This document shows, one piece after another, positions 20,902 through 30,986 of a stretch of 64,000 bases of DNA. Positions within the stretch are counted from its first letter, which is position 1. Every line of letters begins with the position of its first letter. Under the pieces are notes generated by a model, which worked only from the letters and a program-made list of their open reading frames with translations, had not been told where the DNA came from and searched no databases. A program made the translations under genes and the position numbers. Origin of the DNA: Monocercomonoides exilis (taxonomy: Eukaryota > Preaxostyla > Oxymonadida > Polymastigidae); the NCBI GenBank assembly GCA_001643675.2, contig LSRY02000019.1:496001-560000 (forward strand), given 5' to 3'.

Positions 20902-20919
20902 CCATGACAAGAGGTGTTG
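20902..20919 (-). repeat. Right inverted terminal repeat of DIRS-like element 2
   Basis: Exact reverse complement of 16331-16348. It marks the 5' end of the element in its own orientation, upstream of the gag-like remnant. Confidence 0.75.
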
Positions 20920-22359
20920 CAGTTATCGTTTGTTCTGGAGAATTAAGGTGCTCTGAACTTTAATTTTCTCTCTCTTCAGATAACAACCACTTTATTTCTT
21001 GTATATTTCATGATTTTCTTTCATTAAAATAGTTATGATTTCGGTTTATGAAGAAGATCCTGGTTTTTCATGATCACTGCCTTTTTTGTTTAATAGTTGA
21101 GATATATGGGACAAAATTTTTTGATTTATGAATTTTGTTCCATTCTGCACATAAAATTAGTTTCTCAATTTTGAAAATTTTCATATGTTTATTTGACATG
21201 AAAATGAAAGTTTCAGTAAAATAAAAGTGTATCGGAACTCCCAATTTTGCACAAAAAAATAGATAAAGTTATTAAGGTCATAAATTGAAATGCTTGATAA
21301 ATTTTCAGTGATTGAAAGGTCTTCCATAGAAGTTAGAAAATTTTGAAAAAGTCAAAAAAATTAAAAATCTATGGTTTATAATCAAAAGAGTTTTATGGCA
21401 AGATCTGAAGATGAAAAAAATAGTTAAACAGCATTTCAATAGAACTCGTTCTTCCATGATATAGAAAAAATGCAGAATTTGTTTTTCCAATGTTTTCAAG
21501 AGTTCGCCACGAAGGATTGCCCGAAATACAGAAGCAAAAGGAGAACCAGGGAGGAAACAGAAGGATGCAAATATCTTTGGTTTCAAACTTGCTGGAAAAA
21601 AACCTCAAAATTTTAAAATTCACAATTTTCCAAAATGAAACTTCCGATTAATATTGTTTTGCAAAATCTATTGTTCTATTGGATTGGAATCGAATTGAAA
21701 TTAATTCATTTACTGACAGGTGAATCTTATCCAACAATAGGTCATTGGACAAGCGTTGTTCGAGTTGTTTGCACACAAACATTAAATGAAATGATCACTT
21801 TTTAGAAGGGTTCTGAAAATGTGTAGAAATCGATGAGTCTATTTGGACGAGAAGGAAATGTGGAAGAGGAAGAAAAAAGGAATTGATGAGGATTATCGGA
21901 GGTTTTGAGAGGAAGGAAGGAGGAGGAACTGGAATATTTTTTGTAATCATCGCGCTAAATAGAACAAAAGAAACATTGATTCCAATCATTCAAGAAAAAA
22001 TAGTTGATGGAACAATAATAATTAGTGATGAATGAAAAAGCAACAACTGTCTGAAAGACTTAAGTTATGAACAGATTACAGTCTGTCATTAGGGAACTTT
22101 ATATGGGTAAATTTTTTTGAAATCATAACTTTTTTCGGAGTGTGAATAATTAAGAAAGTTTTATGTATTCGAAAATAAAATATTTGTCGAAATGTTTTAT
22201 TCATTTTATTGAATCAAAAGACATTGTTTGATAAGAAAGAAAGACGGAAATGATTTTTGTTGCAGTTATTTCTTTTCTGTGTTCATTGACAAAATTCAAA
22301 ACAAAAATTTTATTCAAAAATTTTTCTTCGAATCAATATTTTTTCAAAAATAATCACTT
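20920..22359. other. AT-rich intergenic DNA, no gene seen
   Basis: About 1.4 kb with no protein-like frame. A region around 21390-21600 has short minus-strand frames rich in Phe, Leu and Ile that look like chance. Fragments resembling MITE ends (GGAACTTTATATGGG near 22094) suggest old insertions. Confidence 0.5.
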
Positions 22360-22607
22360 ATATGGGTGATTCTTTTTGAAAAGTCACAAATGTTTAATTT
22401 TCAAATACATCAATAATTTCATATTTTTATGAAATTTTTGTCCGCGAACACCAAACTTCACAAACATGGAATCAATATCTTGATAATGCTATTTCACACA
22501 TTCATGAGAAGATTTGTGAGTGGAAACAGAAAGTTGAGCAAAATATTTTATATTTGATTTATTTGAAAATTAAACATTTGTGACTTTTCAAAAAGAATCA
22601 CCCATAT
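22360..22607. mobile_element. MITE family A, copy 1
   Basis: A 248-bp element with perfect 48-bp inverted repeats beginning ATATGGGTGATTCTTTTTGA. TA dinucleotides at both edges could be the target duplication, as for Tc1/mariner-type MITEs. A second copy lies at 54911-55156. It has no coding capacity. Confidence 0.85.
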
Positions 22608-22851
22608 GTCATAATTTTTTTGTAAAGTTCCTTTTGTTTAATTTTCAAATAGAATAAAAATTTCATATTTCAATCAATTTTCTGTTCTCTCTCATGAAAA
22701 TTCACAAAAATGGAAAAAATAACATTGTCAAGTTATTGTTTTAATAACAGCGAAATTTGGTAAGTGGGAACAAAAATTTGATCGAAATACGAAATTTTTA
22801 TTCTATTTGAAAATTAAACGAAAAGAACTTTACAAAAAATTTAAGACATAC
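22604..22851. mobile_element. MITE family B, abutting family A
   Basis: About 248 bp with imperfect inverted repeats of about 60 bp (left outer sequence TGTCATAATTTTTTTGTAAA, right end matching with a few differences). It shares the subterminal block GTTTAATTTTCAAATA with family A, so the two families are related. Its left edge overlaps the right edge of the family A copy by the TA, as if one had used the other's terminal TA as target. Confidence 0.75.
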
Positions 22852-24785
22852 ATATCAAATAATTTTTGGAAAATTAATTTTGTTTAATTACATCTAAAAT
22901 TATTTAAGATTGGGTAATTATTTTTGATGTCATATTTTTCTTTTCGAAAATAACAGTTCTAAAATTTCCCTTTTATATCAACAAAAGAACAATGAAAAAT
23001 AAAGAGGCTTGTTGAAAAGACATCTTCATCTTTATTTGAACAATTTTATTTATTTTAAAGCAGTTGAGATAATATTTTATTTGAATAAAAAATCTTTTTC
23101 CAAAGCCAACCAACCATTGAAGAACAAATATCCCGAAAAAAGTTATGATTTCAAAAATAATCACCCATCAGATCGAAAAACTTTAATTCAACATCGAAAA
23201 TAACACTAAAAACTATTCAAAATTGAAATAGTTTAGTCCAAGATGGAAATAAATTATTTGTAATCGAAAAAGAAGTCAATTTGTTCAGAATTTTTATTCA
23301 AATCAAAACCATGAAAATTGCATTGAAAAAGATGTTGATAATAACAAATGTTTATTTGTAGAATATGTTATTCTTTCATTTAAAACAACTGTTTTCAATG
23401 ATAAAGACTGATGTCAATTGATTCTTTTCTCATTTTGTAGATTGAAAATGTTTTTTTTTTTGTTTCAAATACGATAAAAAAATTGAAAAAGTTACGGTTT
23501 AAAAAATAAGATTGATTTCTGTCTTTTTGTGCATGAAACAAGATTAAGAAAGATCCTATATCGTTTTTATTTTCACAAATTCCTTATAATATCCAGAGCA
23601 CATGTGAAGAGTTTAATTATAATACAATTTTATTCAATTCACTCTGTTACACACAATCATATACCAAAAAAACATCAAAAATATTTTTTTCTGATTGAAG
23701 TTGACAAATTTCTCAGATTATTAACTGAAAGAAAAGTGACTGACATAAGCAATAATTTAAAAAATTTTCAAAATTTTTGGTGATAGAAAATTTTCGATTT
23801 CGAACAAAAGTTTTCCGATGTTGTTTAAGACTTTTTCGATGTTGAATAATTTTTGGTGTATCAAGTGAAAATGAAAATTGAAACTTTTCATTATAATTTA
23901 TTTCCAGTTTACCAATATTTGACAGTATGGAAATTATAACATTGCCTAGCATTTATTTCCATGCTTGTGATTATTTGAGAGTTGAAACGAAAATTTGATG
24001 AAAATTATCAATTTTCATTTTCACATGATAATTAAACAAAAGGAACTTTGCAAAAAAACTCAGACATATTCTGAAACATGTGCACATTTCAATACTGTTA
24101 AAGGGTTCCGGAGTCATTGAAGAGGGTTTTTTCCAATGCATGGAATCAGAAAAACATTTATTGAAGATTTCTTGTCCATGAAGTTTGTTAAAATGAATCA
24201 ATATCCAAGGTTTGCTGAAATTTTGCTAAAAAATAATTCATTTTGTTCCTAAAGAAAAAACCACAATTGCGGATGAAGAAACTGTTTTTCCAGAAAATGA
24301 GGATAATCCTGATGCTGATGACATTCTGCATGAGTTGCACAATACGGAAATTGAAGAAAATTCAAATGGACTTGATGACGGAGAGAATGCTTCAAATTAA
24401 TCTGATGAAAAAGCAGAAATCTTCAGTTGTTCAGTTTGAATGAAAATCTGTTGATTAGTGTTTTTAAACGTTTTCCGACAACTTTTTTCTCATTTCAATA
24501 CTTTATAAATTTAAAAGTGATCATTAGAAACAATTATAATCAAATTTTGAAAGTTTCGATATTCTTTTAATTTGCCAATTTTTATTCTTATATGAAAAGT
24601 TATCATAGAGTAATTAAAAAATTTTTCTGTGTTCTTTTTAAAGTGTCAACTCAAACGAAAATGTGAACAGCAACATTGTAAAGCACAATTCAAATATTCT
24701 TTACAAATAACAAAAAAAGAAAACACATAAAATTTATATTCACAGCTTAATAGAATACATGCATCCAATCCAATTTTTAAAAGGA
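22852..24785. other. Intergenic, with one orphan coding-like exon
   Basis: Mostly AT-rich with no gene. An exception at about 24254-24400 on the plus strand follows a splice-acceptor-like CTAAAG and reads as a polar acidic peptide (DEETVFPENEDNPDADDILH, then ELHNTEIEENSNGLDDGE) ending in TAA. It could be the last exon of a lost or decayed gene, possibly a transposase C-terminus. No upstream exons could be assigned. Confidence 0.35.
23958..24071. mobile_element. Partial MITE, family B-like right end
   Basis: The string AATTAAACAAAAGGAACTTT followed by a GACATA-like end matches the right terminus of family B at 22604-22851 with several changes. The left half was not recognised. Confidence 0.45.
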
Positions 24786-25745
24786 TTAGTTAACTCTGTG
24801 AAGAATTTCACCTTTCTGGGCAAATGAAAGAACAACACGCAAAGCTTCTTCTCCAATTGCAGATTCTGCTTGAACTGTTGATGCACCGATGTGATGAGAA
24901 ACAAGAATTCCTGGAACTTCACCAAATGGGTGCTTAAATTCTCCTTCTTTTTCAGCTGGCTCATTTGACATGACATCAACACAAGCGCGAATTCCACGTT
25001 CTGTCACATGTTTGATCAAAGCTGGCTCATCAATAATTGTTGCACGAGAAGTGTTGATGATAACTGAACCTGGGCGCATTTTTGAGAGAAATGCATCATT
25101 AACCATTCCTTTTGTCTTTTCTCCTCCTGGAACATGGATAGTGATGAAATCGCAATTTGCTGCAATTTCATAAATATCAGATGTAACTTTTGCACCAGCC
25201 GCCTCCATGGTAGCTGCGGGGATGAACGGATCATATGCAATAATATTCATCTCAAATGCACGAGCTCGATCGCAAACAAGTTTTCCAATGTTTCCAAAGC
25301 CAATCAGACCGAGTGTGCTTCCTTTAATTCCGTGGCATTTGGCATATTTTCCTTTTGCCCACTTTCCTTCGCGGAAGAGTTGAATATTTTCGTGAAGGTA
25401 TCGATCTGATGTAAGGATAAAGCCGAAAACCAATTCTGCAACTGCTGTTGCGTTCATTCCTGGGGTATTGCAAACAGCAACATTTCTTTCCTTTGCAGCA
25501 GCTGTATCAATGGTATCGTATCCTGAACCAGCGCGCACAACCATCTTAAGTTCAGGAGCACCAGCATCAAGTTGAGGAACTTGTACCTTCGTGCTTCTCA
25601 CAACAAGGACCTCTGGCTTGTTTGCTTTCAGTCCTTCTGTTAAAAGGTCTCCCTTCATTTTTGTATCGTAAATAACCTCAATTCCAGCTGCCTTGAGCTC
25701 ATCCATTGCTTTTGCGGAAAAGGTATCAACAATAAGAACTTTCAT
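24786..25745 (-). CDS. D-3-phosphoglycerate dehydrogenase, short type
   Basis: An intronless 319-residue protein with an ATG start and TAA stop. It belongs to the D-isomer-specific 2-hydroxyacid dehydrogenases: substrate-binding region with VVRAGSGYDTIDTAA, NAD-binding GFGNIG at about 149-154, catalytic Arg near 234 (NTSRA), Glu near 262 (SNEPAE) and His near 285 (SHHIGAST). It would oxidise 3-phosphoglycerate to 3-phosphohydroxypyruvate, the first step of serine synthesis, in the cytosol. The length matches short forms that lack the C-terminal ACT regulatory domain, as in some anaerobic protists, so serine feedback is not expected by that route. A related 2-hydroxyacid dehydrogenase activity cannot be excluded from sequence alone. 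Confidence 0.9.
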   Translation of the reverse strand: MKVLIVDTFSAKAMDELKAAGIEVIYDTKMKGDLLTEGLKANKPEVLVVRSTKVQVPQLDAGAPELKMVVRAGSGYDTIDTAAAKERNVAVCNTPGMNATAVAELVFGFILTSDRYLHENIQLFREGKWAKGKYAKCHGIKGSTLGLIGFGNIGKLVCDRARAFEMNIIAYDPFIPAATMEAAGAKVTSDIYEIAANCDFITIHVPGGEKTKGMVNDAFLSKMRPGSVIINTSRATIIDEPALIKHVTERGIRACVDVMSNEPAEKEGEFKHPFGEVPGILVSHHIGASTVQAESAIGEEALRVVLSFAQKGEILHRVN

Positions 25746-25929
25746 TTGCTTTTTCTGAAAAATGAAACTGTTTCGAACAGATCGATAAACCCATTATTTA
25801 ATATAATTTATCATTTGGAACATACAAAATGATTTGTGTAATATCATTGACTAATTGTATGGAAGAGATAGATGAAAAAACAGAGAAAACTCTTTTTGAT
25901 GCCCCACTATAAAATATATTTATTTTTAA

Positions 25930-26646
25930 ATGAATGAAACAGAACTTTATTTATCGTTTCATGAAAGCAAGGAAGACATTGACTCTTTGAATCCAGCTCC
26001 ATTTAGAACACTTTCAGTTGAAGAAGGAAAGTTTCCACCAAGATTGCGGAACGTATTGAAAAAGATGATGCATGTTACAAAAAAATGGTATCCGATTCCA
26101 TTGTACATTCGTTTTGATTTAGAAAAAGTGAGATATACAAATGTGATTCCATCAAGAAAGCAAATATCTTCGCTATTCCCATTTACATTGCAGATTTTTG
26201 ATGTTTACAAGAGGAAAATAATAAAAGAAGTATCGAAACGAGTTCGCGAATATACTTCTCTTGAGATCGATCATCTAAATGACTTTGAAGCCCAGGCCAT
26301 CCGAAAACGTCTTTTAGACGATAAATCACGTCGTTCAAAATCAATGTGTCGAAAACAAATTATAAAAGAAGATAATTTGAGAAATGGTTTGGAAGAATCG
26401 ATTGATAAACTTGCTCGGATTGAACGAAAGATTGCAAAAAAGAATGCACATGAAAAACAATTACCAAGAATAGAAATACACAGGCGTAAAGAGCGCTGCA
26501 AAATTGTGCAAGATTGTTCTGAAGAAATGAAAAAATTTCAAAGTTCTTTTGAAAAAGAGTCTCAAGAAGCATCGAGTGCGGAAGGTGAAGAAGAAACGAA
26601 ACTTGAAAGTGAAGAAGAAGAAGAAGAAGAAGAAGAAGAAGAAGAA

Positions 26647-26717
<71 letters not shown>

Positions 26718-27120
26718 CGATGAAGAAATAGAAGAAAGTCTGGAAGATATAGAAACGAAAGATTATGATATCTACAAAAATGAAGTGCATATAAAAAGTT
26801 CATTGGTGATTGCCAAAAAGAGGAATAAAAATGAAGAAAAAATTTCAGATGAATCAGACAATGCAAGAGGCTCACTGGACATTGATCTTGAAAAAGAATC
26901 AGGTGAGAAGGCTTCGACCTCATCTACTTCTTCTGCATCATCATTTTCTCATCGATCTGCCGCAACTCAAATTAAAAAAAGGAGACAACAAGAGAAAATA
27001 TTTGTGGATAATCTTTCTGCCTCTTCAATGGACGATGATGAGGAATTCAATCATTTTCCGCAAAAAGATGAAAATATTAAAAAGTCTTCAGCAGAATTTG
27101 TTGAGAAAGAATTTGAATGA
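25930..27120 (+). CDS. Acidic-tract protein of unknown function
   Basis: An intact 396-residue frame from ATG to TGA. I do not recognise the family. The first 130 residues are ordinary (LRNVLKKMMHVTKKWYPIPL, FPFTLQIFDVYKRKIIKEVS) and could form a small helical domain. A basic, possibly coiled-coil segment follows (ESIDKLARIERKIAKKNAHE). Next comes a long Glu then Asp tract coded by (GAA)n(GAT)n, and a Ser/Lys/Glu-rich tail. Acidic tracts of this kind are common in nuclear and histone-binding proteins, but no function is claimed. It is divergent from the phosphoglycerate dehydrogenase gene with 184 bp between. Confidence 0.65.
26611..26729. repeat. (GAA)n(GAT)n trinucleotide tract
   Basis: An in-frame compound microsatellite coding poly-Glu followed by about 25 Asp residues in the 25.9-kb gene. 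Confidence 0.95.
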
Positions 27121-27888
27121 GCATTCATCGAGACAATCAAAAAACAATAATACAACAAGAACAAAGTCCATGAACAGAGCATGTTTATTGCTTCAACTTC
27201 TTATTCAATGAAGATGAACTTTTTTACCTTTGGGAATAGAATTAATTGGAGTTGACTGAGCAGTAAGAGAAATGATTGGAGAAAGAATCCTTCGACAATG
27301 CCAACATCAAATTGTTAACTTAGTTTTCGCTGTGCTTCGAAAAGTGAAGAACAAGAAGGTTAATTCGAATTAATATGAATTTTCCTTCTCTGCATATGAA
27401 TTCTTTGTCACATTAAATCAACATTTTTTTTATTTTTGCATTATTCGTGCTTTTTTCTCAGTAGCCTTTTTGCACTGGTAAAAAATGTTGTTTGTGCGCG
27501 TTCTTCATTACATCAAAATGACATTCACCTTCTCACTCTTTGTTCTGATTCCGTCTTTTTTAAATTTTCTTATTTATTAAGCATAGTTGTTCTTATTGAT
27601 TTGTAAATTAACCTTTTGAAGCTTTACTTTTTAAGGTGACAATTTTCCTTATGAGCTAATGAAAAATAAAATAAAATAAACACTTATCTTTTAAATGTGC
27701 TTTTTTTTTCGTCATTCCACAACTTTTAATATAAAAAAAATGAAGAGAAGCAAATGACTAAAAAATAAGCAATATATGCCATTTCATCTTTTCACTGCTC
27801 TAACGTCACTACACATTAAATCAAAATACCTAATGTGCAGTAAAAGCAAAGAAATCAATATGTCAAAAAAAAAAGAATAAAATAAAAC
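27121..27888. other. Intergenic between convergent genes
   Basis: About 770 bp with no frame of protein-like composition. It probably contains the 3' ends of both convergent transcripts. Confidence 0.5.
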
Positions 27889-30810
27889 TTATTTCAATCC
27901 AAATCCCTCTGCATTCTGAATAGCCAACAGCAACTTCGCCTTCAGTTTTTCCTTTGTCGCATACTCTGGCAGCAGCAGCAGGTTGAAGCAAGTGTGCGAC
28001 GTCGGCAGCTGCTCAGTGTCTGGCCCGTTCCGCTGCAAAATAAGCTTCATCGTCTTCAGGCCCCCAATCGGCGCGCGCGAACACGACGTCACGAAATGCA
28101 GAAATCTTTCCCTTTCGTTTCCAGAGAACTCCCTCACAACCTCCCAGAACATCTTCACCGTCGGCGAGTCCTTCGTGAACCCGCCTTCGTAGATCGTGTT
28201 CGGCTCCAGCTCTGAGAAGTCCAGGTTGTCTGTTCCCACAACCAGCTCCTGCAGCTCCGCCGCGCCAATCCACCCGCTCAGGTTCCCCATGCACTGCGTA
28301 AACCCTTTCTGAAACGCATCAAACGCAATCTTGATAGAGTCTTCGAAAAACCACTTCAGATACAGCCGCACATACTCGTCTCGGTTCTCGTTCGTTATCT
28401 CCTTCTCTGCTCCCCCCTCACACAGCTCAATCGTCTCCACACTGCCAAACAGCTTCCGCGTCGCGCAAAACGTCATCCCGAGCGTCGAGGCGTCCTCCAT
28501 CTCGAGCATCAGTTGCAGGGAATGCGCAACCGATGGCCGGATTTCCGCGAGATCTGACAGCGTCGGCTTTTGGCCGAGCAGCTTGCGGTACACCGCCAAA
28601 GGAAAATGCACGTCGAGGATGACGTCGTTGTAGATCGCCAGCCCCATCAGCACGCCGATGAAGCGATATTCTCTCACGTCGTCACGGAAGAACGGGGCAA
28701 ACCAGTGGAACACAGACGGAATGCTGTCGGTAGACAAAGAAGAAGAAGAAGAAGATGCTGCTGCTGCTGATGATGATGAATATTTACCTATTGATTCAGA
28801 ATTTGACTTAATGTCATCACCACCACTTGGTTGCTTGTCTTTGCGAATGTTTTCTGATCCAGCAGGGTTCAGTATGCTTTTCATTTCAGCAATTTTCTCT
28901 GCTGTTTCAGACGAGACAGACGAAGAAGAAGCAACAGCCTCTTTTTCTTCTGGCTCGGACTCTTTCTCCATTCTGCTCTCTTTCTTGTCTTTCTCCTTTT
29001 TCGTCTCAGTCTCAATGCGCTGCGTAAGCGTTTCAATGAACGACTTGTCTCCCAGCGAATCTTTGCCACTAGCAGTTTTTGATTCATCTCCGCTTTCTGC
29101 CTCCATCTTTAAGCCATTCGCACCTTCAGAATCTTCCACTTGCAATTTGTTGCCTCTACTACCTCCGCTGCCTCTGCTGCTGCTGCTTGCTTTATCGTCG
29201 TCTTCATCGTCGTTGCCGTCTGGCTTTTCTGTGGTGAACATTCCGTATTCCGGGTTGAACAAGTCGCGGGTGATAACAACAAAGAACTCCTTCATCACTC
29301 CTCCTTCGTCGATCCCTTCTTCTCCTTCAAAACAGACCTTCAGAGGCTTCTTCAGCTCTGACACTTCAACATTGTCGAGCTGAATGATTCAAAAAAAAAG
29401 TGAATAATCACGTTCAATCATCAATATATTTTTACAATGAAATAAATAAATAAATAAAAAGCTCATACAGCCACCAATGCATCTTCCAGCATGTGATCTC
29501 TCCTCAAAAACAGTCTGAAGAAAGGCGATCCTCTTCCGGTGAGCAGCCTGTTGAGCATCGCAGAGCGGTACTTCTTCGCTCTCTTCTGGCGCGTCTCCAG
29601 CCGCAGCAGCTCGCCTTTCCGCTGGGCGTCAAACAGGAACGGGAAGAGGGTGAACGAGAACTGCCCGCGCAGCAGGCGGTTCACCTCCCACTCGAGCACG
29701 AGCGAATTCACAGCCACGTTGTAGAACACGTCGTCGTCCAGCGCCAAGTGCGAGGAGAAAGGCAGGTTTGACACAAACCGGTTGGCGTCCACAAACATCT
29801 GCAGGACCCCGCACACGTCGCTCATCAGAATGGCATCCACACTCTTCGCCATCACCTCAAGCGTCACATAAGACTCCAAGCTCCGAACCACTTTCAGCAC
29901 GTCCCTCTTCTTCCACCGGGCAAACCACGACCTCAGCACATTCTGTGCCGTCGGATCAATACTCATGATGCACCCAGTGACATTTTCAATGATGTTGTCT
30001 TTGAGTTCCAACACCAAACCGCGCTGAAGAAGAAGAAAAGGAATCACACGTAAGGCTTGCATTGACTTTTGCACTTCGCTTTTGACCTGATCAATATCCG
30101 CGCTCAATCGAAGAAGTGTTGATTCAAGCAACTCATCTAATTCTGAAAATTCTGAGTTTGCCCGATGAAGTGTATCATATATGTGTTTAATTAACGAAGG
30201 TGAAGGTGATACTACATATGATAAAATGTCAAATTAAAAATGATCTAGAACGATGAAAATGACACAAACAATCAAGAATAGGTTGTGGGCAATCAGTCGC
30301 ATCACGTAATGTATGAAGCTCAGGTTCCAGTGGTTTTTGCTCTTCCAAAAAGGCTGATGATAAAGAAGACACCTTACCAAATAGTTCATTTATCATGGTG
30401 GAGATTGGAGCAAATTTGTGTTCCTCACAAGAAAAATCGATTACATCCTTTTATTAGTTATTAAAATGAAAAGTAACGATGAAAAAGAAGCATGTAACAG
30501 AAATAAACCTGAAATTGACTCAATGAGTTCACTTTTTTTGCCCAATAATCCAAAGGGCAAAACTTCTGTTCATCAAGCTTAAATCACATAAAAAATAAAA
30601 CATTATGCAATAAATAACTGAAATTTATGCACATACTATATCCGATATTCTAGATTCTAATTCATCATGGTCAAATTTGGTGAATAATGAAGAACTGGCA
30701 CAATTTATGTTCTTACAATTTTCGTTTCCACATCCTTCTGTAAGCTGCCTTTCATATCGCCTTCTGCGTATTTGCTTTCGTTCTTCGTCAGTAAAACTCG
30801 ATTTCTGCAT
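27889..30810 (-). CDS. HECT ubiquitin ligase of the UBE3A/E6AP family, five exons
   Basis: Exons are 30637-30810, 30509-30577, 30270-30447, 29469-30213 and 27889-29379. The N-terminal exon carries an AZUL-type zinc-finger core, YERQLTEGCGNENCKNINCA, which is characteristic of UBE3A. The HECT domain begins around LRRDHMLEDALVA and LKKPLKVCFEGEEGIDEGGV and ends with PTSHTCFNLLLLPEY, where the Cys accepts ubiquitin, and a C-terminus AEGFGLK close to the family's. It would move ubiquitin from an E2 to substrates and bind the proteasome through AZUL. A low-complexity Glu/Ser/Lys insertion of roughly 150 residues splits the N lobe after MFTTEKPDG. The last exon is much more GC-rich than the introns. 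It is divergent from the ferlin gene. Confidence 0.9.
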
Positions 30811-30986
30811 AAGTGTAAAATAATTTATTGATCTGAAATGTTTTAAAACATTTTTTCAATGAAGCTGAACTTTCGAGATTTTTATTCATCAAAATAAAAT
30901 TTATTGAAAAAATTTGAATATGGCATAAAAGATTATCTTGAATTGTTGATTGAAGATCATTATTCACCCATTTTTATTTAAGAAAA
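30811..30986. promoter_or_regulatory. Divergent interval between the UBE3A-like and ferlin genes
   Basis: Only 176 bp separate the two predicted start codons, so both promoters must overlap or lie inside. The interval is AT-rich with T runs. No specific motif is recognised. Confidence 0.35.

Larger units (their letters stand above)
16331..20919 (-). mobile_element. DIRS-like element 2, inactivated, carrying a nested transposon
   Basis: An 18-bp perfect inverted repeat (CAACACCTCTTGTCATGG at 16331-16348 and its complement at 20902-20919), with weaker extension outward, brackets gag-like, RT-RNase H and tyrosine recombinase frames on the minus strand in the same order as element 1. The two elements are clearly related but distant. 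This copy is dead: stop codons interrupt every frame, the recombinase has changed catalytic residues, and a 546-bp element with target duplications interrupts gag. It lies just upstream of the first recognisable exon of the FYVE gene, on the same strand. Confidence 0.85.

Noticed and set aside
28013-30000. GC-rich plus-strand and alternate frames over the HECT gene, as possible bacterial transfer
   Set aside because: These are shadows of the GC-rich HECT exons, which are clearly eukaryotic UBE3A-type.
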